Origin: Stutzerimonas azotifigens DSM 17556
GTDB lineage: Bacteria; Pseudomonadota; Gammaproteobacteria; Pseudomonadales; Pseudomonadaceae
Assembly (NCBI RefSeq): GCF_000425625.1
Contig: NZ_AUDU01000062.1
Span: 1 to 57,062, forward strand
Direction: 5' to 3'
Length of the DNA stretch: 57,062 nucleotides
A model generated the notes under the pieces. It ran no database searches. It saw nothing but the letters and a program-made list of their open reading frames with translations, and was not told the origin of the DNA. The translations under genes were made by a program, and so were the position numbers. Positions 51,424-57,062 of the stretch are shown here, one piece after another. The first letter of the stretch is position 1. Each line of letters starts with the position of its first letter.

Positions 51424-51578
51424 GTCATGTCTCCGGTCCTCAGGCCGGCAAGCTTGCACGGTCGCGTGCGCTTTGCAACGGTCTGAGCCCGAGTAGCGTA
51501 TGACATCAGCGGTTTTTGAGGATTCGCGCAAAGGCGGACCGTCCACCCCGGCACCCTCCTCGCCGGGAGGGCGCGCGG

Positions 51579-52838
51579 TCAGCCGTTGCCGAACTGGGGC
51601 TGGCCGACCGCCCGGGCCGAACGCCAGCGGCGCTCGCCGGCGAGGATGAACAGGCTGAGCAGCGCCTCGGCGGCGACGATCACCACCGCCGCCGCCAGCA
51701 GCCCGTACAGCGGCAGGAACAGCAGGTTCATGACCACCGCGAACAGACCGCAGGCCACGCGCATCTTCACGAACGCCGCGTAGCGCTCCTGCGCCACCCA
51801 GTACATCTCGAACACCACGTTGACCAGGCGGAAGATGAAGAAGCCGCTGAGCACCGCGAGGATGGTCACCGCGCCGGCATAGCCCTCGGGGTAGAACCAG
51901 GTGAAGAAGTTGAAGGCGAACACCTGGTAGGCGACGAACATCACCAGCGACAGTCCGGCGGCCAGGGCCAGGAAGCGGCGCTGGCCGAACACGTCCTCGC
52001 CGCGGGAGATCTTCGGCATGTACAGCGACCAGAAGGCGGTCACCGCGATCTGCCCCACGGCGATGAAGGAGTAGGCGGCGGCGTACAGCGCCAGCGGCTC
52101 GGCGCCGAGCAGCGCCTCGATCAGCACGCGATCGGCGCCGAAATAGAGGAAGAACGACAGGAACGACACGGTGAACGGCAGCCACAGCCGCCAGGCGGCG
52201 AACACCCGGCCGAGGCCGGCGAACAGCCCGCGGTCGCGGGCGAAGAAGCCGGGTACGCGAATGCACTCGCGGTAGAACCAGAAGGCGTAGGCCAGCATCG
52301 CCACCAGCGAGCCGAGCGCCACCGACAGCAGCAGGTCCCCGGTCGCCCAGAACAGCGCGATCTTCACCGCGAAGGGCGAGGACTTGTAGAAGGCGTCGCG
52401 CGAGGAGAAGCGCACCAGTTCGTTGCGCTTCTGGTAGTGGAAGAACAGGCAGCGGTTCAGCACGCCCAGGGCGAACGCCTCGGGCAGCAGCGCGACGAAC
52501 AGCCAGAGCGCCTGCGGCGTGCCGGCGACGAACCCGAGGTAGGCCAGCAGCGCGCCGCACAGCAGCAGGTAGCCGAGGCAGGCCGGCAGGAACAGGTTCT
52601 CGCCGCTGGACAGCCCGCGGTCGATGCCGGTCTTGCCGAGCAGGAAGTCGCGCAGGCCGAGGTCGGAGAAGCCCACCACCATGGTCAGCATCACCATGGC
52701 CAGGGCCAGCGCGCCGTAGTCGGCGAGCGGCGCCAGCCGGGCCACCAGGATCAGGAAGCCGAAGTTGAGCAGCGGCTGCAGCACCATGGGCACGGCGACG
52801 ACCGCCATCTTCCCGAGTTCACGATTGAGCTTGTTCAT
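51579..52838 (-). CDS. Oligosaccharide flippase / polysaccharide biosynthesis membrane protein (Wzx-like)
   Basis: This is a 419-residue inner-membrane protein with about twelve helices. Its pattern fits the polysaccharide-flippase group of the MATE/MOP superfamily: an N-terminal VAVPMVLQPLLNFGFLILVA, DYGALALAMVMLTMVVGFSD and GADRVLIEALLGAEPLALYA. It would move lipid-linked sugar repeat units across the inner membrane. It is the last gene of the minus-strand polysaccharide cluster, 51 bases after the WecG-type gene. Confidence 0.9.
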   Translation of the reverse strand: MNKLNRELGKMAVVAVPMVLQPLLNFGFLILVARLAPLADYGALALAMVMLTMVVGFSDLGLRDFLLGKTGIDRGLSSGENLFLPACLGYLLLCGALLAYLGFVAGTPQALWLFVALLPEAFALGVLNRCLFFHYQKRNELVRFSSRDAFYKSSPFAVKIALFWATGDLLLSVALGSLVAMLAYAFWFYRECIRVPGFFARDRGLFAGLGRVFAAWRLWLPFTVSFLSFFLYFGADRVLIEALLGAEPLALYAAAYSFIAVGQIAVTAFWSLYMPKISRGEDVFGQRRFLALAAGLSLVMFVAYQVFAFNFFTWFYPEGYAGAVTILAVLSGFFIFRLVNVVFEMYWVAQERYAAFVKMRVACGLFAVVMNLLFLPLYGLLAAAVVIVAAEALLSLFILAGERRWRSARAVGQPQFGNG

Positions 52839-52862
52839 CGAGCGTAATCTTTCGCAGCGAGC

Positions 52863-52891
52863 GACGGCGACGCGCGGCCGCCGTCGCCGTC
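52863..52891. other. Small hairpin between the glycosyltransferase and flippase genes
   Basis: Nine-base arms GACGGCGAC / GTCGCCGTC overlap the stop codon of the glycosyltransferase gene. No T-run follows on the minus strand, so it is more likely a pause or mRNA-stability element than a terminator. Confidence 0.45.
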
Positions 52892-53747
52892 AGGGTTGGG
52901 GCACCGTCTCGGCTTCCTCTTCCAGCGGCTCGGCCGGCGGGCGGCTGGCCAAGGCCGGAAGCGGCTCGTGGACATAGGTCCCGCGGCTGGCGTTCGGATG
53001 CATGCCCAGCGCGTTGGTCGAGGCATAGAAGAAGAAAATCGGGATGCCCATGACGTAGCGGGCGAACAGCCGGCGCGGCTCCATCAGCAGGCGGAACGCC
53101 CACTCCAGCCCGGCCTTCTGCATCAGCCGCGGCGCCCGCGGGAAGCGCCCGGCGGCGAAATCGAGGATGGCGCCGCCGCAGATCAGCAGGGCCGGCGTCT
53201 CCAGCGTCTGGCGCAGGCGGATGGCCACCTCTTCCTGCTTTGGCATGCCCATGGCCAGCACCACCACGGCGGTCTTGCCGGGGATCTGGTGCTCCTTCAC
53301 GAAGCGCACGTAGTCGTCGATCTCCTGGAAGCCGTCGATCCGGTGGCAGTCCTGCCCCTTGAACAGCGCCCGCGCGCCGACGCTCAGCCAGGGATCGCGG
53401 GTGCCCATGGCGAAGAACTGGTAGCGCTCGCGGTCGTTCTCCAGCAGCCAGCCGGTCAGCCGCGGGATGAAGTCCGAACCGTTGAGGTTCGCCCGCGGCG
53501 CGATGCCATTCATCCGGCACGCCATCTTCATGCCGATGCCGTCGCGCAGCAGGTAGTCGAGCTGGGCGAAATGGCGATAGGTCTGCGGCTGCCGCTGGGC
53601 AATGTTGTAGCCGTGCTGATTGAGAAACCCCAGGATGGTGGGCCGTTCCACCTGCGCGAGTTCGTGAAGCAAGGCCTCCACTTCGTCGCGTTCGAGCAAC
53701 TTCATCTTTTCGACAAGCGGATCAACACCTCTAGACTTCTTCTTCAT
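52890..53747 (-). CDS. WecG/TagA/CpsF family glycosyltransferase
   Basis: This is a 285-residue family 26 glycosyltransferase that adds a sugar (often N-acetylmannosamine or a uronic acid) to a lipid-linked acceptor. The conserved early motif LLRDGIGMKMACRMNG contains the family's DG[IM]G aspartate, followed by LNGSDFIPRLTGWLLEN. VVVLAMGMPKQEEVAIR and GGAILDFAAGRFPRAP match the core. EWAFRLLMEPRRLFARYVMG is the standard C-terminal membrane-associating segment. The first 45 residues are an extra polar extension, and the C-terminal 30 residues are Pro/Glu-rich. The start at 53747 has AGGAC upstream. Confidence 0.92.
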   Translation of the reverse strand: MKKKSRGVDPLVEKMKLLERDEVEALLHELAQVERPTILGFLNQHGYNIAQRQPQTYRHFAQLDYLLRDGIGMKMACRMNGIAPRANLNGSDFIPRLTGWLLENDRERYQFFAMGTRDPWLSVGARALFKGQDCHRIDGFQEIDDYVRFVKEHQIPGKTAVVVLAMGMPKQEEVAIRLRQTLETPALLICGGAILDFAAGRFPRAPRLMQKAGLEWAFRLLMEPRRLFARYVMGIPIFFFYASTNALGMHPNASRGTYVHEPLPALASRPPAEPLEEEAETVPQP

Positions 53748-53950
53748 TGCTACGTCCTGGTCTGATTGGGCATACGGGTTCCCGCACTCCAACTTCGAGC
53801 GAGCGTTAACAGGGCCTAGGCAGAAAAAATGCTTCTACGTTTTCAGCTCGCAGGTGCCGCACGAGCGGACGCTAGCAAGCTTTCGTGTCCCTATTGTTAA
53901 GGCTCGGGGCTACCGCCGCTCCGTATTCATGTCCGTGGGTGGTCCGGCGG
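53748..53950 (-). promoter_or_regulatory. Leader region of the distal polysaccharide genes with an ops-like octamer
   Basis: This 203-base gap separates the family 2 glycosyltransferase from the WecG-type gene. On the minus strand, 53917-53910 reads GGCGGTAG, the invariant part of the ops element that recruits RfaH in surface-polysaccharide operons. The next bases (CCCCG) do not match the full ops sequence. The gap also has AT-rich parts (CAGAAAAAATGC) unlike its surroundings. Confidence 0.35.
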
Positions 53951-54715
53951 CTACTTGCCGAGAGCCGCCTTCAGTTGCTTCGTGTGCGTGTGTACGTAAT
54001 GCAGGCAGTACAGCGTGACCGCGTTGACCCACGGCAGCTGCAGGAAACGCATGCGGATCTGCATGTCCTCCTTCAGCGCCTCGAAACGGCGCTTGTGCGA
54101 GATGCCGGTAGTGTCGAAGACGCACAGCGGGAAGGGCAGCTGCAGGACAGCGGTGCTGCGATCCATCCCGGTGAGAAACTCGATCAGCATGCAGTAGTCG
54201 GCCGAGAGCCTGTAGTTCTCGCGGAAATGCATCTCGCGCAGGCGCTCGTTCTCGAAGTACATGGTCTGGTGGCTGGCCGGCAGGCCCAGCGGCAGGCGCT
54301 CGATCGGCTTGGCGGCGATGCGGGTGAGCGAGCCGTTGGCGGCCTTGCGGTAGAAGTCGCCGTAGATGAACCTGGGCGGCACCGCCGCGGCCTCGATCGC
54401 CGCGACGATCCTCTCCAGCACCTGGGGGTCGGCGAAGGCGTCGCCGCTGTTGAGGAACAGCGTGTAGCCGGGGGTCTCCACGGCCTTGCGCAGGCCCTTG
54501 TTCATGGCGTCGTAGATGCCCTTGTCGCGCTCGCTGGCGATCTCCGCACGCGGCTCGTCGAGCCCCGCCAGCCACTCCTGGCTGCCGTCACTGGAGGCAC
54601 CGTCGACCACGATCCAGCGGAAGTTCCGGTAGGTCTGGGCGACAACGCTCTCGTAGGTGGTCTTCAGCCCCTCGAGGTTGTTCCAGTTAATAGTGACGAT
54701 ACTGAAGCCTGTCAT
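53951..54715 (-). CDS. Glycosyltransferase family 2
   Basis: This is a 254-residue GT-A fold enzyme like WcaA-type transferases. The nucleotide-sugar region reads FSIVTINWNNLEGLKTTYES at the start. VVDGASSDGSQEWL and SERDKGIYDAMNKGLRKA follow, with the metal-binding acid pair in FLNSGDAF. It adds a sugar to the growing lipid-linked repeat unit. Its start overlaps the end of the polymerase-like gene by 29 bases, so the two are coupled. The donor and linkage cannot be read from sequence. Confidence 0.93.
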   Translation of the reverse strand: MTGFSIVTINWNNLEGLKTTYESVVAQTYRNFRWIVVDGASSDGSQEWLAGLDEPRAEIASERDKGIYDAMNKGLRKAVETPGYTLFLNSGDAFADPQVLERIVAAIEAAAVPPRFIYGDFYRKAANGSLTRIAAKPIERLPLGLPASHQTMYFENERLREMHFRENYRLSADYCMLIEFLTGMDRSTAVLQLPFPLCVFDTTGISHKRRFEALKEDMQIRMRFLQLPWVNAVTLYCLHYVHTHTKQLKAALGK

Positions 54716-55973
54716 AGTGCACCCGTCCCAGAGTTCCCAAAGAATCGCTTTGCGCGGTGTCGTACCCTAGCCTGTGCTGACGCGCCAGGTACACCGAGAA
54801 CGCCGCCGCCATGCCCAGTACGTCGCCCATGAAAGTGAGCCCGTTGGACAAGACAAAGTTCAAACAAATTGTTACAAACGTCAGCCGCATGGCCTGCAGC
54901 AGCGGCCCCTTGGCCGGGCAGTGGTTCAGCAGGCGGAAGAAGCCGACGTAGAAGAACAGCAGGACGAACGCGGTCAGCAGTCCGTAGCGGTAATACACGC
55001 CGAACATGCCGACGTCGGACAGGTAGAAGTGCCGGTTGTAGACGCTGGCAAAGCCGCCGTTCCACTGCAGCGACAGTGCCCCCATGCCGAGGAAGTCGTT
55101 GTGGCGGATCGCCTGGACGATGGTCTCGATGGTTTCGTCGCGCGGATTGTCGGCCATCTGCGCGTCGTTGAGCAGCATGCTCAGCCGCTCGAGCTGGTCG
55201 GTGTAGAAGTTCGGCAGCAGCAGGTAGGACACGGCGAACAGCGTGCAGCCGAGGAAGGCCATGGTCAGCACCGAGTCGATCCGGGTGCGGAAGATCCACA
55301 GCGCGGCGATGGCCCAGACCAGCATGGTCTGGCGGGTCTGGATCACCAGCCAGAGGTAGGCGGCGAAGAACAGCAGCAGGCCGATCTTGGCCAGCGAGAA
55401 GCGCTGGCGGATGCTGTACATCAGCATGAAGGCGCAGACCGAGGTATAGGCCTCGCCGATACGGAAACGGTCCGGCCGCAGTTCGTCGACGCCGATGAAG
55501 TCGTCGACCTGGAACTCGATCTCGGCGTTCGGTGGAATGACGCCGAAGTAATAGAGGAAGCCTACCACCGCGCAGAGCAGACCGGCATAGAGCACGTAGC
55601 GCGCCAGGTCGTGCTCGCCCACCTGCGCCTTGTGCAGCAGGTAGAGCGTGGGGAAGAACACCAGGTAAAGGAAGAAGCGCCGCTCCTCCAGCAGACCGTA
55701 GGTGATCGGCTGGCCGAAGTTGAGCTTGGCGAACAGCGCCGAGAGCAGCGGCAGCGCCAGCGCCATGAACAGGATCAGCAGCAGGCCGCGGGTCTCGTAG
55801 ACGCGCTTCCAGGCGATGAACAGCCACAGGGTCGCGCCCATGATGATGGCCGTGTACAGCTCGCGGACGAAGGGCACCCCGGCGCGCTTGTCGTCGGAGA
55901 GCACGATGAACCCCGAGTTCATCACGACCAGCGCCAGCAGCGCGCAACGGTAGAGCGTGATCCTGCTCAGCAT
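54687..55973 (-). CDS. O-antigen polymerase/ligase-like membrane protein (Wzy-like)
   Basis: This is a 428-residue inner-membrane protein with about ten to twelve helices and a larger periplasmic loop in the second half (about 290-350). Topology, size and position among glycosyltransferase genes fit a Wzy polymerase or WaaL-type ligase, which share little sequence. VIQTRQTMLVWAIAALWIFR is typical of the group. The start MLSRITLY at 55973 is chosen; an open extension upstream overlaps the Nudix gene region and is unlike protein. It overlaps the downstream glycosyltransferase by 29 bases. Confidence 0.8.
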   Translation of the reverse strand: MLSRITLYRCALLALVVMNSGFIVLSDDKRAGVPFVRELYTAIIMGATLWLFIAWKRVYETRGLLLILFMALALPLLSALFAKLNFGQPITYGLLEERRFFLYLVFFPTLYLLHKAQVGEHDLARYVLYAGLLCAVVGFLYYFGVIPPNAEIEFQVDDFIGVDELRPDRFRIGEAYTSVCAFMLMYSIRQRFSLAKIGLLLFFAAYLWLVIQTRQTMLVWAIAALWIFRTRIDSVLTMAFLGCTLFAVSYLLLPNFYTDQLERLSMLLNDAQMADNPRDETIETIVQAIRHNDFLGMGALSLQWNGGFASVYNRHFYLSDVGMFGVYYRYGLLTAFVLLFFYVGFFRLLNHCPAKGPLLQAMRLTFVTICLNFVLSNGLTFMGDVLGMAAAFSVYLARQHRLGYDTAQSDSLGTLGRVHYDRLQYRHY

Positions 55974-56013
55974 GCCCCTGCCCTCCCGAGGTCCTTGTCC
56001 GGTACCGCTCCGT

Positions 56014-56475
56014 TCATGCCAGCGCCTCCAGGTAGGCGAGCGAGTGCGGATGCACCTGCTCGTCGGCGCGCATCTGCTGCGGCGTGCTCCAGCGATAGCG
56101 GCCATGCTGCTCGTGCGGCGGCTCGAGGTCCTCGCCCCCGCCCAGTTCGATCAGGTAGCCGAGCACCACGTAGTGGGTGTCCGGCTGCTCGCCGAACACG
56201 CTGTCGCGGTAGAAATGCTCGTAGACGCCCAGCAGGCGGGCCCGGTCGCGACTGAACACACGCCCCAGTTCGCCCTCGCTGAGGCGGGCGAAGGCCAGGT
56301 CCAGCGATTCGTTCTTGCGGATGCGTCCGCCCGGCACGAACCAGTAGCCCTGCGCCGGCCGGTTGAGCCGTTCGCCGAGCAGGATCGCGCCGTCGGCGCG
56401 GCGCACGATCAGGTCGATCGACACCAACGGCGTCGCCGCCACGACCGTGCGGAAACGGTCGGCGTCAAGCAGCAT
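56014..56475 (-). CDS. gmm: GDP-mannose mannosyl hydrolase (Nudix)
   Basis: This 153-residue Nudix enzyme releases GDP and mannose (or glucose) from GDP-sugars. The characteristic segment GYWFVPGGRIRKNESLDLAF, with LSEGELG after it, is the variant Nudix box of this subfamily, which lacks the usual double-Glu ending. LVSIDLIVRRADGAILLGER and the late HYVVLGYLIEL also fit. It is 3 bases after the GDP-fucose synthase gene, as in colanic-acid-type clusters, and probably tunes GDP-mannose/GDP-fucose levels. Confidence 0.93.
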   Translation of the reverse strand: MLLDADRFRTVVAATPLVSIDLIVRRADGAILLGERLNRPAQGYWFVPGGRIRKNESLDLAFARLSEGELGRVFSRDRARLLGVYEHFYRDSVFGEQPDTHYVVLGYLIELGGGEDLEPPHEQHGRYRWSTPQQMRADEQVHPHSLAYLEALA

Positions 56476-56478
56476 GGT

Positions 56479-57062
56479 TCACCCCCGTGCCTCGTCGCGA
56501 TGCTCGACGAACCAGCGGTAGGCATCACGCAGCCCGTCCTCCAGGCCGATGCTGGCGCGCCAGCCGAGCGCCTTCAGGCGCGAGACGTCCATCAGCTTGC
56601 GCGGCGTGCCGTCGGGCTTGCTGGCGTCGAACGTCAGCAAGCCGCGGAACTCGGTGACCCGCGCGATGGTTTCGGCCAGCTCGCGGATGCTGCAGTCCAC
56701 CCCGCTGCCGACGTTGATGTGCGAGAGCATCGGCAGGGTGTGGGCCTGGTAGATCTGCGCGTTCAGTTCCATGACGTGGACGCTGGCGGCGGCCATGTCG
56801 TCGACGTGCAGGAACTCGCGCTTCGGCGTGCCGCTGCCCCAGATCACCACCTCTTCGTCGCCGTTGAGCGCCGCCTCGTGGAAGCGCCGCAGCAGCGCCG
56901 GGATGACGTGGCTGTTCTCGGGATGGAAGTTGTCGTTCGGGCCGTACAGGTTGGTCGGCATCACGCTGCGGTAGTCACGCCCGTACTGGCGGTTGTAGCT
57001 CTCGCAGAGCTTGATGCCGGCGATCTTGGCGATCGCGTAGGGCTCGTTGGTCGGCTCCAGCA
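56479..57062 (-). CDS. fcl: GDP-L-fucose synthase (5' part cut by window edge)
   Basis: The last 194 codons of this enzyme are present; the start lies beyond 57062. It converts GDP-4-keto-6-deoxymannose to GDP-L-fucose with NADPH. The catalytic Tyr/Lys segment [12 protein letters not shown] is visible, then [40 protein letters not shown] and [16 protein letters not shown], all hallmarks of the family. A gmd gene should lie just upstream outside the window. It starts the visible part of the polysaccharide operon. Confidence 0.95.
   Translation of the reverse strand, partial: LEPTNEPYAIAKIAGIKLCESYNRQYGRDYRSVMPTNLYGPNDNFHPENSHVIPALLRRFHEAALNGDEEVVIWGSGTPKREFLHVDDMAAASVHVMELNAQIYQAHTLPMLSHINVGSGVDCSIRELAETIARVTEFRGLLTFDASKPDGTPRKLMDVSRLKALGWRASIGLEDGLRDAYRWFVEHRDEARG

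Noticed and set aside
51424..52560. Possible N-terminal extension of DsbB
   Set aside because: The frame is open only because it runs under the flippase gene. The extension has no homology, and a good ribosome site supports the start at 51423.
1..57062. tRNA, rRNA, integrase or insertion-sequence genes
   Set aside because: I saw no cloverleaf-type sequences, rRNA segments or transposase/integrase motifs anywhere in the window.

Overview
The window looks like the chromosome of a high-GC Pseudomonas. By eye, codon third positions are almost all G or C. The gene families are typical of the genus: TRAP transporters, several AraC/LysR regulators, a MucD-like protease, DNA polymerase II, DsbB and many REP-type intergenic repeats. 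The species call is inference; no rRNA or tRNA is present to support it.

Region 1 (about 0.3-17.8 kb) is a catabolic block. A TAXI-type TRAP importer (fused permease plus receptor) is followed by a thiamine-diphosphate enzyme. Next, on the minus strand, is a DctP-DctQ-DctM TRAP importer with a short-chain dehydrogenase. Divergent from it is an operon of UbiD-family decarboxylase, aldehyde dehydrogenase, LysR regulator and UbiX-family flavin prenyltransferase. An alpha/beta hydrolase and an XdhC-MocA-AraC set follow; XdhC and MocA are molybdenum-cofactor maturation proteins, but no molybdenum hydroxylase is in view. The simplest reading is import of organic acids, prenylated-FMN-dependent (de)carboxylation and aldehyde oxidation. 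The substrate cannot be read from the sequence.

Region 2 (18.4-24.5 kb) holds two large membrane sensor kinases in tandem. The first is an MHYT-PAS-kinase-receiver hybrid and the second a PAS-kinase. A YjdM zinc-ribbon protein and an NAD(P)H-dependent FMN reductase follow. Region 3 (24.5-26.3 kb) is repeat-rich. It contains an isolated gene for a secreted protein made almost wholly of curlin-like hemi-repeats, bracketed by near-identical direct repeats of about 135 bp. This is the most unusual item in the window.

Region 4 (26.3-38.8 kb) is mixed housekeeping and accessory genes: a DNA alkyl-transferase, an AraC/SDR divergent pair, a pyruvate-kinase-like protein with an extra N-terminal domain, a PcaC-like protein, DedA, TerC, two small membrane proteins, a tannase-family esterase without the family's usual cysteines, DoxX and a NYN-domain nuclease. 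It ends in a tandem array of repeats of about 200 bp.

Region 5 (38.8-46 kb) starts with an iron-acquisition cassette: an AraC regulator divergent from a TonB-dependent siderophore receptor with a Fur-box-like site, then a DUF2218 protein and a secreted esterase. An acetoacetate-decarboxylase-like protein, another AraC regulator and a LysE-type exporter follow. Region 6 (46.3-51.4 kb) carries polB, a GNAT protein, a periplasmic DegP/MucD-type protease with a clear terminator, and dsbB. Region 7 (51.6-57.06 kb, all minus strand) is the distal part of a surface polysaccharide cluster: GDP-fucose synthase (cut by the window edge), GDP-mannose mannosyl hydrolase, a polymerase/ligase-like membrane protein, a family 2 glycosyltransferase, a WecG/TagA/CpsF glycosyltransferase and a Wzx-type flippase.
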